Part shown: one piece after another, positions 14,352-22,381 of the stretch | Layout of the letters: every line of letters starts with the position of its first letter | How positions within the stretch are numbered: the stretch's first letter is position 1 | Assembly (NCBI GenBank): GCA_026398545.1 | Contig: JAPLSR010000283.1 | Location: 1 to 23,132, forward strand | Length of the DNA: 23,132 nucleotides | Direction: 5' to 3' | Origin: Candidatus Sumerlaeota bacterium | GTDB lineage: Bacteria > Sumerlaeota > Sumerlaeia > MWCT01 | Made by a program: the position numbers and the translations under genes | Notes under the pieces: model-generated | The model's database searches: none | What the model was told of the DNA's origin: nothing | Seen by the model: the letters and a program-made list of their open reading frames with translations, nothing else

Positions 14352-17300
14352 ATGTCTATCATTGAGTCATATATTGAATATTTGAGAAATGTAAGCCGCA
14401 GGATTATAATCAAAGCCGGATTCGAGAACGTCCTGCCACCCGAAAAAAGAAACAAGATAAATTTCTATAAGGATGCTATTATATATATTAATAAATTATT
14501 AACTGGGAAAGCTGTTCATATTAATAGTCAAGATATGGATTCGTTTCGTTATTTCAATAATGCAAATTATTATCTTCAAACCAATCAAGACCAGAGGCTA
14601 TTTTTGGGTATTGGATTGATAAATGGAAAAGTGGGACAACGTGGTAAAAATGTCTGTGCCCCTCTATTCTATGCTCAGATGGATATTGAACAGGAAAATG
14701 AATTAAATACTACTAAAGATCTAAACCAATTTATTTTAAAAATGAATATGGATACATTACAACTCAATCATGATTTGCTGGCACAGATTCTGGATATTGA
14801 TATAGATGAAGAAGATGATTTTTGTTTATCTGACGCACAGAAATTTAAAGCTGTTCAAGAACTTGAGGACAAATATATTAACAGGAATAATATAAATATT
14901 CTGAATAAAGATTTAATATTAGCATATAATGATTTTAGAGAACAAGTTGGAGAATTTAAAAAAATTGATAAGTCCACAAGTAATTTTAACTATGAAAACA
15001 GATTAACAAATCTTAAAAACGATTTGTTCAATAAATCATTATTTTACCAGCATTATTTTTTCTTTAAAAATAAAATTCCCAATGAACTCTCGACTTATGA
15101 GGCTTTAAACAATCTTTTGAGACAAAAACCTCTAAAGAATCCACTCTTAGATAAACTTCTTAATTCTATTATCAATTGGGAAGCCTGCCGTTTTGATGTG
15201 ATAAACGAACCAACGGTGAAACAGGTTAATGATGTTATAGAAAAATATATTCCTCAAACACTTTCGGAGAGTCAGAAGGAAAGTATTATCAAAGCTTGGA
15301 CAAATGAAATAACATATATCCAGGGACCTCCAGGCACTGGCAAATCTTATACTATCACTGCCATTTTACTCACTGCAATTTTTTTGAACAAAAAAGTATT
15401 GCTTGTTTCCCATAAGAAAGCCGCTCTGGATGTTGTTAAGGAAATGGCGGACCGTTATCTGGGCTCGGAATCGATTCTTTATGTTGGAGCAAAAGATAAA
15501 AATTCAACAAAAGATCATATACAGGAATTATTGAATTTTACTCATAATCCTAATATATCAGTTCAATATGGAAATATCCGTAAGGTTGTCATCGATCATC
15601 AATCTGAATTGGAAAATCTGACATCTAACGGACAAGTATTTAAAAATGAAATTTATAAATGCTTGAACAGGAATGGTGAATATTACAAAAATCACAAAAA
15701 ATTTCTCAACTATCGAGATAGATTCAAAAATATATATTCAATACAAAACTTGACAAATTATGATTTCAAAGAACACCTAGAGAATGAATGTAGATATATT
15801 TCAGCCATAGAAAAATATGCGGGATTATTCGGAAGACAAGCAATATCGCCTGTTAATAAAATTTTTCGCAACAAGTTTATCCGTCATTTCACCGACAGAT
15901 TCTATGCCGAACGAAATCTAATATCACAAAGTCCAGAATATGCTAGAGATATTTATGAAATTAATTGTCTTTATTCTCAAAGTGAACAATCTCGAAATAA
16001 TATTAACAGCGAGAGATTACGAATTTTAAAAGCAAATTATGCTGAATTTGAAAAGGAACGGTTGCAAAAATTAAAAATATTTCTTCCCGAATATATGCAT
16101 TACTACCGCATTTCAAAGCTCTACAACAGAGATATGTGTAGAATACAATCTAACATTAATGCTCTGTCATATTTTAAGGGTATGCTTTTCTATCGAAAAC
16201 CCTCAATCATAGTTGAAAAATGGGAAAAAATAGATTTCGAGTCATTAACTAACATTTTACCATTATGGTGCTCAGAATTAAGAGACTTGGGCTCAATTTT
16301 CCCGATGAAAGAGAATTTGTTTGATCTTGTCATCGTTGATGAATCCTCGCAGGTCAATATCACTGAAGTCATTCCTGCTTTTTATCGTGGAAAAAGATTT
16401 TGCGTTGTCGGAGATGATAAACAGCTCTCTTTAAATGCAACAGGTATCGATTTTGCTCTCACAAATAACTTGGACCAGATTCTATGGAACAATGTTATGA
16501 ATGAAATTTTGAATTATGACGAAGCAAAAGAAAAAAATCTAATTGTAACGAAGTCATCTATATTGGAATTCATAAATTCCAATTTACGTGGTTTTGCAAT
16601 TCCCAAATCAGAGCTTGATGAACATTATCGCTCACTGCCTCAATTGGCGAGTTTCAATAATAGTCATTTTTATGAACAGCATTGGAAGATCATGACAGAA
16701 AATGGACAAAATATATCTTTATCATGCTTTAAACCAATAAAAGTTGAAGGTCAGCGAGCACAAAATAAAATTGTCCAATCAGAGATGGATGAAGTTATCA
16801 AACTATTAAAAAGAATTATCCGGGCGAGACATTTTTCGGAAATACCTGAACTTAAACCATTTAAAGCATTGATTAACGGCAATCCAAGTATTGGTGTTTT
16901 ATCTTTTCTAACAAATCAGGTGAAATATCTAAGAGAGCAAATGGATGAAAATTTCGACGAGGCAGACTTGGTAAAATACCAAATATTTATCGCCACACCG
17001 GAGGAATTTCAGGGCAATGAGCGAGACATTATGATAATTACCCTCGGTCTTGATGGTATCAGTCGTTGGGGAAAGGGATTTTACGAGAATAAAAACAGAT
17101 TTAATGTTGCGACAAGTCGCGCGAAATATTTCACATACCTTATTTATGCAGGCATCCCGGATAACGCATCATTGATTAAGAAATATTGCCGTCATTTTGG
17201 AGTTCAAATAAAACAAGAAGATATTATACCACCACCAGAGGAAGATGTCCTCCCAAAACCAACATGGAAACTAAAAACTGATAAGTTCGAGTCTGAATTT

Positions 17301-17690
17301 GAGTGTTGTGTTTATGAGTATTTGAAGGATTATCTGAACAAACATCCTGAAGTTGAAATTTATAATCAAGTTGATGCATGTGGGCAAAAAAGACTCGATT
17401 TTGTATTGTTCAATAAAGATAAAAATATAACATGCGCTTTAGAAGTTGATGGGAAACCTCATTTTGATAGGGAAATGGGTGGTTATACGGAAGCGCATAT
17501 GGAACGTGAGGGAATACTCAAACGTGCGGGATGGAAAATAGTTCATGTAAAATATTATGACTGGTACCATAATGGTTGGTTATGTGCTAAAGATAATCAG
17601 ACATTTCAAAATGAATTAAACCGCTTATATTGTGAACTGGATAAAAATCTCTTAATAGGAAGCTTATGCTTCCTTTCTTATATAGCATAA
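14352..17690 (+). CDS. SF1 (UPF1-like) helicase with C-terminal Vsr/MTES_1575-type nuclease
   Basis: A 1112-residue protein. The first 300 residues are of unknown fold. The helicase runs from about 300 to 935: Walker A GPPGTGKS (325-332), Walker B DESSQ (663-667), motif III GDDKQL (687-692), DEHYRSLPQL (756-765), EEFQGNERD (884-892), and motif VI NRFNVATSRAK (915-925), all typical of AAA_11/AAA_12 SF1 helicases. A long insertion (about 400-640) separates motif Ia from Walker B. The C-terminal domain (about 975-1075) is a PD-(D/E)xK nuclease: E980/E982, LDF (D1016), EVDG..H (E1031, D1033, H1037), then EREGILKRAGWKIVHV. The missing lysine is normal for Vsr/DUF559-like forms. It probably unwinds and cuts nucleic acid. 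It follows the membrane repeat protein in one transcription unit. Such fusions are frequent in antiphage and DNA-processing loci; a defence role is inferred. Confidence 0.92.
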   Translation: MSIIESYIEYLRNVSRRIIIKAGFENVLPPEKRNKINFYKDAIIYINKLLTGKAVHINSQDMDSFRYFNNANYYLQTNQDQRLFLGIGLINGKVGQRGKNVCAPLFYAQMDIEQENELNTTKDLNQFILKMNMDTLQLNHDLLAQILDIDIDEEDDFCLSDAQKFKAVQELEDKYINRNNINILNKDLILAYNDFREQVGEFKKIDKSTSNFNYENRLTNLKNDLFNKSLFYQHYFFFKNKIPNELSTYEALNNLLRQKPLKNPLLDKLLNSIINWEACRFDVINEPTVKQVNDVIEKYIPQTLSESQKESIIKAWTNEITYIQGPPGTGKSYTITAILLTAIFLNKKVLLVSHKKAALDVVKEMADRYLGSESILYVGAKDKNSTKDHIQELLNFTHNPNISVQYGNIRKVVIDHQSELENLTSNGQVFKNEIYKCLNRNGEYYKNHKKFLNYRDRFKNIYSIQNLTNYDFKEHLENECRYISAIEKYAGLFGRQAISPVNKIFRNKFIRHFTDRFYAERNLISQSPEYARDIYEINCLYSQSEQSRNNINSERLRILKANYAEFEKERLQKLKIFLPEYMHYYRISKLYNRDMCRIQSNINALSYFKGMLFYRKPSIIVEKWEKIDFESLTNILPLWCSELRDLGSIFPMKENLFDLVIVDESSQVNITEVIPAFYRGKRFCVVGDDKQLSLNATGIDFALTNNLDQILWNNVMNEILNYDEAKEKNLIVTKSSILEFINSNLRGFAIPKSELDEHYRSLPQLASFNNSHFYEQHWKIMTENGQNISLSCFKPIKVEGQRAQNKIVQSEMDEVIKLLKRIIRARHFSEIPELKPFKALINGNPSIGVLSFLTNQVKYLREQMDENFDEADLVKYQIFIATPEEFQGNERDIMIITLGLDGISRWGKGFYENKNRFNVATSRAKYFTYLIYAGIPDNASLIKKYCRHFGVQIKQEDIIPPPEEDVLPKPTWKLKTDKFESEFECCVYEYLKDYLNKHPEVEIYNQVDACGQKRLDFVLFNKDKNITCALEVDGKPHFDREMGGYTEAHMEREGILKRAGWKIVHVKYYDWYHNGWLCAKDNQTFQNELNRLYCELDKNLLIGSLCFLSYIA
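17657..17674. terminator. Perfect hairpin at the convergent end of helicase and DUF4926 genes
   Basis: AGGAAGC (17657-17663), loop TTAT, GCTTCCT (17668-17674), followed by a short T-rich run. It lies within the last codons of the helicase gene, so it may end the minus-strand transcript or act weakly both ways. Confidence 0.5.
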
Positions 17691-17911
17691 GTGAGTTTTC
17701 TTGTATGGGTTATGTCCATTTTGGTTACAGGGCGAATATCCGAACTTTGTAACGTGGCAATAGCAACTGTGCCTCCTTCAAGTGTCATGAATTCGACCTC
17801 AAAGGCTTTATCTCCCTTGTGAATGTGAATAACTGTGCCTACATCATTTTTTTTGAGCCCCACTTCGGATAAATCTTTCAACAAGACAACTCTCTCATGT
17901 TCTTTTATCAT
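17678..17911 (-). CDS. DUF4926-type small protein
   Basis: A 77-residue protein: MIKEHERVVLLKDLSEVGLK, KNDVGTVIHIHKG, FEVEFMTLEGGTVAIATL. This matches the small beta-barrel DUF4926 family (D.V.L..D....GL..GdvGtVV....EVEF). The start at 17911 is preferred over 17938 because AAAGGA lies seven bases before it and family members begin there. The C-terminal extension after DIRPVT is not typical and overlaps the helicase tail by 13 bp on the other strand. Family members often lie next to small genes suspected to be toxins; no such partner is visible here. Its function is unknown. Being inside the two ilvC-tail repeats it belongs to the island by position. Confidence 0.8.
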   Translation of the reverse strand: MIKEHERVVLLKDLSEVGLKKNDVGTVIHIHKGDKAFEVEFMTLEGGTVAIATLQSSDIRPVTKMDITHTRKLTYAI

Positions 17912-18007
17912 GTTTAATCCTTTTTCAAAAAGTATCATAATCTCTTAGTGAATTATTCTTCAAGCATAAACATTACTCAACTCAGGTCACACTTGCACAC
18001 CATGATG

Positions 18008-18034
18008 TGATGCCCTGGCTGAAAAAGAAATAAT
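18008..18034 (+). repeat. 27-bp duplicate of the ilvC 3' end (putative attR)
   Basis: Exact copy of 13702-13728. In frame it would read the ilvC tail MPWLKKK and stop, but no upstream reading frame supports a gene; it is a stranded fragment. A GC-rich terminator follows 20 bp later, as expected for the original ilvC end. Confidence 0.85.
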
Positions 18035-18054
18035 ACGCCAATAGAATAAATTTC

Positions 18055-18088
18055 AAAACCGGCGGGGGATGTCCCTCGCCGGTTTTTT
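18055..18088. terminator. Rho-independent terminator, probably the original ilvC terminator
   Basis: AAAACCGGCG with a following GGG pairs with CCC and CGCCGGTTTT across a short loop, ending in TTTTTT. The A-tract on the left makes it potentially bidirectional. It directly follows the duplicated ilvC tail. Confidence 0.9.
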
Positions 18089-18131
18089 ATTTTCTATGAA
18101 GACTTCATATTAATGCGAAACGGAAATGTGT

Positions 18132-18159
18132 TTGACAGGTAATGCGTTCAAAATAATAT
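18132..18159 (+). promoter_or_regulatory. Putative sigma-70-type promoter of the secreted glycoside hydrolase gene
   Basis: TTGACA (18132-18137, perfect -35), 16-base spacer, TAATAT (18154-18159, 4 of 6). The gene starts at 18191 with AAGGAAGGA upstream. Confidence 0.6.
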
Positions 18160-18190
18160 ATACTACCAATAAATTGTAAGGAAGGACATT

Positions 18191-19963
18191 ATGAAAAGGG
18201 CATTCTTTTTTTCTCTATTATTCCTGACCGGTCTTGTGTGCGCCCAAACCACTGACTCGCAATATCTTTACGGAATCCACTGGTATGGCAAAACGGATTC
18301 CATCAGCATCGGTCAGCGCACCGATGTTGAAGATATGACAGGCGACAGGGGCATCTGGGTGCTGGAGATTACGCACGTGGATGCATCTCAGGCGCAACCA
18401 TGGGACCTACCATTCTATTATGTCGGTCACTCACAAAAGGTCACACAGGGCAAGGGACACTCGCTCATCTTCCGCGTCCAGCCTTACTGGAGTCGCAACG
18501 TGCCCCACTCCTCCGACCCTTACACGCTAACCACCTATGCGAATGACTGCAAGTCCGCCGCCAGCACTCTCAAGGATTACTGCCATATCTGGCAGATTGG
18601 CAATGAGGTGAACCTTTCAAGTGAGAATAATCGATGGGGCGGTTCCTTATATAATATTGAATGGCAGCCCACGCCCGCCCAGTATGCCGAGACATATATC
18701 GCCTGCCGGGACAAGATTCACGAGGTGACGCCCAATACCACCCCCGGCACGCAGATTGTCCTCATGCAGCCCGTCTCGCCGGGAAGCGCCGCAGGCGTGC
18801 GCTTCATGGATGGAAATGAATACCTCTGGCGCCAGATTGATGCGGTGAGCGACAAGGGCAAGATTGACGGCTTTGCCCTGCACAGTTACGCCGAACCGGG
18901 TGGCAGCAACTACGGAGTGGACGGCTTCTGGGACGCCATCCGCGAGCAGTTAATGATAATTGACCAGTCTGGTCTTGGCGACCGCCCTATCTTTATCACC
19001 GAGTTTAACAAGCACATGCCCAGTCAGACTGAGGCGGAAATCGGGGCGAAGTTCTGCCACCGCGCCTTCGACGAGATGAACGCCTGGAACGCAGGCTCCG
19101 GCGGCGAGGTGCCCGGTCTCTCAAATCACAACGTCATCGCCGCCTGCTGGTTCGTCTATCCCAAAGACTTCGAATGGGATGAATACGCCCTGCAATACTG
19201 GAAAAACAAGACCAGCGCATTTGATGAGGAACATGACCCGTGGAAATCTTTCAATTACGCCTGCGGGCAGAATTATCAAAAGGGCGCCAGCGGGGGCGGA
19301 CCAACAGTCCCCAATGACACCCTCTGGTGGCAGGACTCCTTCAACGGCTCCACCCTTGACCAGACGCCTCCACTGCCAGACTGGAAGGCGGAAACCACCG
19401 GCTCGGGAAGTGTAGTCATGAGTGAGACAGGCTCCGTCAGGCTCCTCGGGAACAGCAGTCTCGACGGCGGTGGCGGCATCCGGACAGCAGGATACGTCTA
19501 TGGCAACTTCCGCATTGAGACGAACATCACCTTCATCAATGCCGACCGCTCCAATACGGGCGACACACAGGCAAATCTCGACATCCGCATTCGTGAAGGC
19601 TCCAAGGGTTATTCCTTCACCTTCTTCACCTCGCAATCTCAGGATAATCCGGGACGCGTCATCTTAAGACGAACCAACGACTGGACACAAATCGGCAGCT
19701 GCAACACACAGGTCAGCGGTGGTATCAACAGCGGCGATACATTTAATATCCAGATAACTGCCAATGGCTCCAGCATTACCTTCACGGCTTATAAAAATGG
19801 CGGCACATCCCCTGCCGTGGAATGGAGCATCACGGACGATGGTCAGAAGGTCGGCTGGATTCGCATCATGACCTGGAATCTGAATGAGGCGCGGGTCAAT
19901 GATTTCAAACTCGGAGGCGCGCAATGGGGCGGCTCAAAAGTCACGGCTTGGGAAGCGTTTTAA
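18191..19963 (+). CDS. Secreted glycoside hydrolase (clan A-like) with C-terminal beta-sandwich domain
   Basis: A 590-residue exported enzyme. The signal peptide MKRAFFFSLLFLTGLVCA is probably cut before QTT. The catalytic TIM barrel (about 25-355) shows the beta-4 acid/base in HIWQIGNEVNL (E139) and the beta-7 nucleophile in PIFITEFNKH (E271), the usual clan A pair, plus FALHSYAEPGG after beta-6 and AACWFVYPKDFEW for beta-8. A Gly-rich linker (near 367) leads to a C-terminal concanavalin-like or carbohydrate-binding domain (about 375-575) with WWQDSFNGSTLDQ, VYGNFRIETNITF and GWIRIMTWNLNEARVNDFKL. The exact GH family is not clear; GH39- or GH5-like are options. It overlaps the esterase gene by 40 bases and so is co-expressed with an exported esterase, pointing to polysaccharide breakdown outside the cell. 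Confidence 0.88.
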   Translation: MKRAFFFSLLFLTGLVCAQTTDSQYLYGIHWYGKTDSISIGQRTDVEDMTGDRGIWVLEITHVDASQAQPWDLPFYYVGHSQKVTQGKGHSLIFRVQPYWSRNVPHSSDPYTLTTYANDCKSAASTLKDYCHIWQIGNEVNLSSENNRWGGSLYNIEWQPTPAQYAETYIACRDKIHEVTPNTTPGTQIVLMQPVSPGSAAGVRFMDGNEYLWRQIDAVSDKGKIDGFALHSYAEPGGSNYGVDGFWDAIREQLMIIDQSGLGDRPIFITEFNKHMPSQTEAEIGAKFCHRAFDEMNAWNAGSGGEVPGLSNHNVIAACWFVYPKDFEWDEYALQYWKNKTSAFDEEHDPWKSFNYACGQNYQKGASGGGPTVPNDTLWWQDSFNGSTLDQTPPLPDWKAETTGSGSVVMSETGSVRLLGNSSLDGGGGIRTAGYVYGNFRIETNITFINADRSNTGDTQANLDIRIREGSKGYSFTFFTSQSQDNPGRVILRRTNDWTQIGSCNTQVSGGINSGDTFNIQITANGSSITFTAYKNGGTSPAVEWSITDDGQKVGWIRIMTWNLNEARVNDFKLGGAQWGGSKVTAWEAF

Positions 19964-20811
19964 TTACAAATTACATAAAGCGCTTGAATCTGATTTTCCT
20001 GTTACTTTTGTTGCAGATTTTGGCTCCAGCGGCACAGAAGGACATACAGACTGTCAAGCATCAGAGCATTTGCCTTGGGACGGAGAAAACATTCAAGATT
20101 TATGTCCCGCCGGATGCCAAGCCCGGTGAGCGTTTCCCGACCCTCTTCATCCTCCATGGCGCTTATGGGGGCTGCGGGGATTGGGTCGCCAGAACGCGGG
20201 TGGCTGAACTGGCGGATAATTACAGGATGATTCTCGTTTTCCCCGATGGTTCGCCGTTCGGATGGTATGTGGACAGCCCGATTGAAAAGGGGATGCAGTA
20301 TGAGACCTATATCTCAAAGGAACTGCCGGCGTTCATAGACCAGAAATATCCGACGGTGGCGAAGCGTGAGGGACGGGGCATCATGGGGCTCAGCATGGGA
20401 GGGCATGGGGCGTTTCTCATGGCAGCAAAACACCCGGATGTCTTCAGTTCGGCTTCATCGCTTTCAGGAATTTTGAAACTCACCAATCATCCGGATAAAT
20501 GGCAGATTGCAGACCGCCTTGGAAAGATGCAGGACAATATGAAAGTCTGGAAGGCAAACTCCGTGTGGGAGCATGCTGACCGCTTCACCACCGCATCTGT
20601 CAGGCTCATGTTTGACTGCGGCAAGGACGATACAGAGACCGGCGCCATCATTGACAATCGTCTGCTCCATGAAAAACTTGCGCGCCTCGGCGTTCCCCAT
20701 ATCTGGCGGGAGAACCCCGGCACCCACTCATGGCAATACTGGCAGGGGCATCTTGATGAACACCTCAGATTCCACCATGAAGCAATGACAAATAAAGAAC
20801 TCCCGAAATAA
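19924..20811 (+). CDS. Exported alpha/beta-hydrolase esterase (esterase D / feruloyl-esterase-like)
   Basis: A 295-residue serine esterase of the esterase D (PF00756) type. The nucleophile elbow is GLSMGG with S157, the acid is probably in DCGKDD (231-236), and the histidine is H268 in PGTHSW. FPTLFILHGAYGGCGDW forms the oxyanion region. The ATG at 19924 lies inside the 3' end of the glycoside hydrolase gene, with GGAGG six bases before it; the long n-region ending NYIKR then precedes a hydrophobic signal segment LNLIFLLLLLQILAPAA. A later non-ATG start near codon 14-21 is possible and would give a shorter, more usual signal peptide. With the upstream secreted glycoside hydrolase it would remove ester substituents (acetyl, feruloyl) from a polysaccharide. 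Confidence 0.88.
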   Translation: MGRLKSHGLGSVLITNYIKRLNLIFLLLLLQILAPAAQKDIQTVKHQSICLGTEKTFKIYVPPDAKPGERFPTLFILHGAYGGCGDWVARTRVAELADNYRMILVFPDGSPFGWYVDSPIEKGMQYETYISKELPAFIDQKYPTVAKREGRGIMGLSMGGHGAFLMAAKHPDVFSSASSLSGILKLTNHPDKWQIADRLGKMQDNMKVWKANSVWEHADRFTTASVRLMFDCGKDDTETGAIIDNRLLHEKLARLGVPHIWRENPGTHSWQYWQGHLDEHLRFHHEAMTNKELPK

Positions 20812-20886
20812 ATTCTCCATGATATTTCTCGTCTCACGATGATGTCCTTTGACATGGAACGCCCCATGTGGGATGTCTGATGACTG

Positions 20887-22239
20887 ATGACTCCTGCCGC
20901 GCTCCTTATAAATCCGTGGATTTACGACTTTGCGGCGTTTGACATGTGGTCAGCGCCGCTGGGACTTCTCTCCATTGCCGCCGCCCTGAGAAACTCAGGG
21001 TGGGATGTCTCCTTCATCGATTGCACAAGCCGCCACCATCCCTCAATTGCGGACAAAGTTCCCCATGAAAAGCCTTATCATTGCGGGCAGTATTTTGCGG
21101 AGGAGGTCAGAAAACCGGAAGCCATCAGTTGGGTTCCGCGCCGCTACAAGCGATACGGCATCCCTGAAGAGGTCTTCACTCAGAATATCCGGAAGGTCGC
21201 CAGACCCGATGTCATTCTTGTCACGTCACGCATGACATACTGGTATCCGGGTGTTCGCAGGGTCATTGAGATTGTTCGGGATGTATTTCCCCGCACACCC
21301 GTCATCCTCGGCGGCACATATGCCACATTATGTCCCGACCACGCCCGTACTGTCTGCAAACCTGACATCCTCTTTTCCGGTGAGGCGGAGGGAAAAATCT
21401 GCTCCCTTATTGAACAAACTATCGGAGTCAAAATGGAGGCGCACGCCGGATTCAACGGACATGAACTTGACTCGCTCCCCTTTCCCGCATGGGATTTGCT
21501 CCCTTTGCAAAAGGCGCTTCCGATTGAGACCTCGCGCGGTTGTCCTTACGCCTGCTCCTATTGCGCCTCCGGTCGCCTCTTCTCCGGTTTCCGGAAAAAA
21601 AGCGCAGGCAGGGTGGCTGATGAGATTGAATATGCCGTCGCCAGTTTCGGCACGGAGGATTTCTCCTTTAATGACGATGCCCTCCTCTTTAACGCTCCAA
21701 CACACTTTGAAAAAATTGCGGATGAGATAAGCCGGAGGGGGCTTCATGCCCGCTTCCACACCCCGAACAGCGTCTTTGCAAACGCCATCACGCCTGCGGT
21801 TAGTGAAAAAATGCGCGCCATGAACTTCCACACCATCCGCCTCAGCCTCGAAACCACGAACGTAAAACGTCTGAAGGAGATGAATCGAAAAATACTGCCG
21901 CGGCATTTTGATGAGGCGATGAAGAATCTCCGGGCGGCTGGTTTCACAAAAAAAGAAGTTGGCGCCTACATCATGGTGGGACTGCCCCGCCAGGGGGCGG
22001 ATGAGGTGCGTGAGGCTATCGATTACTCCATCGCTCGCGGCGCAACGCCCCATCTTGCAGAGTATTCGCCCATCCCCGGAACACAGGCATGGGAAGAGGC
22101 AGTTGCCTCAGCGCGTTTGGACATCCGAAACGAACCACTGCTCCATAATAACTCCATTTTTTACATGCTCGGTGGCTCGTTTGACCGCCCCACGCTGGAA
22201 GAACTGAAACATTACGCCTTGACGCGCCAGCGCTCTTAG
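20887..22239 (+). CDS. B12-binding-type radical SAM protein
   Basis: A 450-residue radical SAM enzyme. The N-terminal 190 residues form a cobalamin-binding-like Rossmann domain (APLGLLSIAAALRNSGWDVSFIDC, PRTPVILGGTYATLCPD, DILFSGEAEGKI). The radical SAM barrel starts with ETSRGCPYACSYCASGR: C219, C223 and C226 hold the 4Fe-4S cluster. Next come the SFNDDALL strand and an IRLSLETTN segment, and the GLPRQGADEVREAI motif near the end is also typical. Domain order and length are those of the B12-binding/radical SAM class, which includes methyltransferases and MiaB-like enzymes. The substrate is not predictable. No good Shine-Dalgarno sequence is seen before the ATG. It stands alone between the esterase and GTPase genes. 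Confidence 0.92.
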   Translation: MTPAALLINPWIYDFAAFDMWSAPLGLLSIAAALRNSGWDVSFIDCTSRHHPSIADKVPHEKPYHCGQYFAEEVRKPEAISWVPRRYKRYGIPEEVFTQNIRKVARPDVILVTSRMTYWYPGVRRVIEIVRDVFPRTPVILGGTYATLCPDHARTVCKPDILFSGEAEGKICSLIEQTIGVKMEAHAGFNGHELDSLPFPAWDLLPLQKALPIETSRGCPYACSYCASGRLFSGFRKKSAGRVADEIEYAVASFGTEDFSFNDDALLFNAPTHFEKIADEISRRGLHARFHTPNSVFANAITPAVSEKMRAMNFHTIRLSLETTNVKRLKEMNRKILPRHFDEAMKNLRAAGFTKKEVGAYIMVGLPRQGADEVREAIDYSIARGATPHLAEYSPIPGTQAWEEAVASARLDIRNEPLLHNNSIFYMLGGSFDRPTLEELKHYALTRQRS

Positions 22240-22381
22240 GAAGATATTATAAAATATAAGCAAACAGAAGGTCATCAAGATTGACGAGGAAAGACGCAAC
22301 AGGATAAAAAAAGTTCATGAGAAGATATGGGATAAAAATATTTTTCCCTGCGTATATTTTATCATCAATTAAATTGCTATC

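Noticed and set aside
13729..18007. Integrase gene inside the island
   Set aside because: I looked for tyrosine- and serine-recombinase or transposase motifs in all reading frames longer than about 60 codons and saw none, so mobility rests only on the repeats.
18008..18034. Real small gene at the second ilvC-tail copy
   Set aside because: Only the last codons and stop are present; no start or upstream homology to ilvC continues beyond the 27 bp.
22240..22381. Short gene before the GTPase (frame reading DEERRNRIKKVHEKIWDKN)
   Set aside because: No start codon or Shine-Dalgarno sequence in that frame, and the product would be only about 30 residues.
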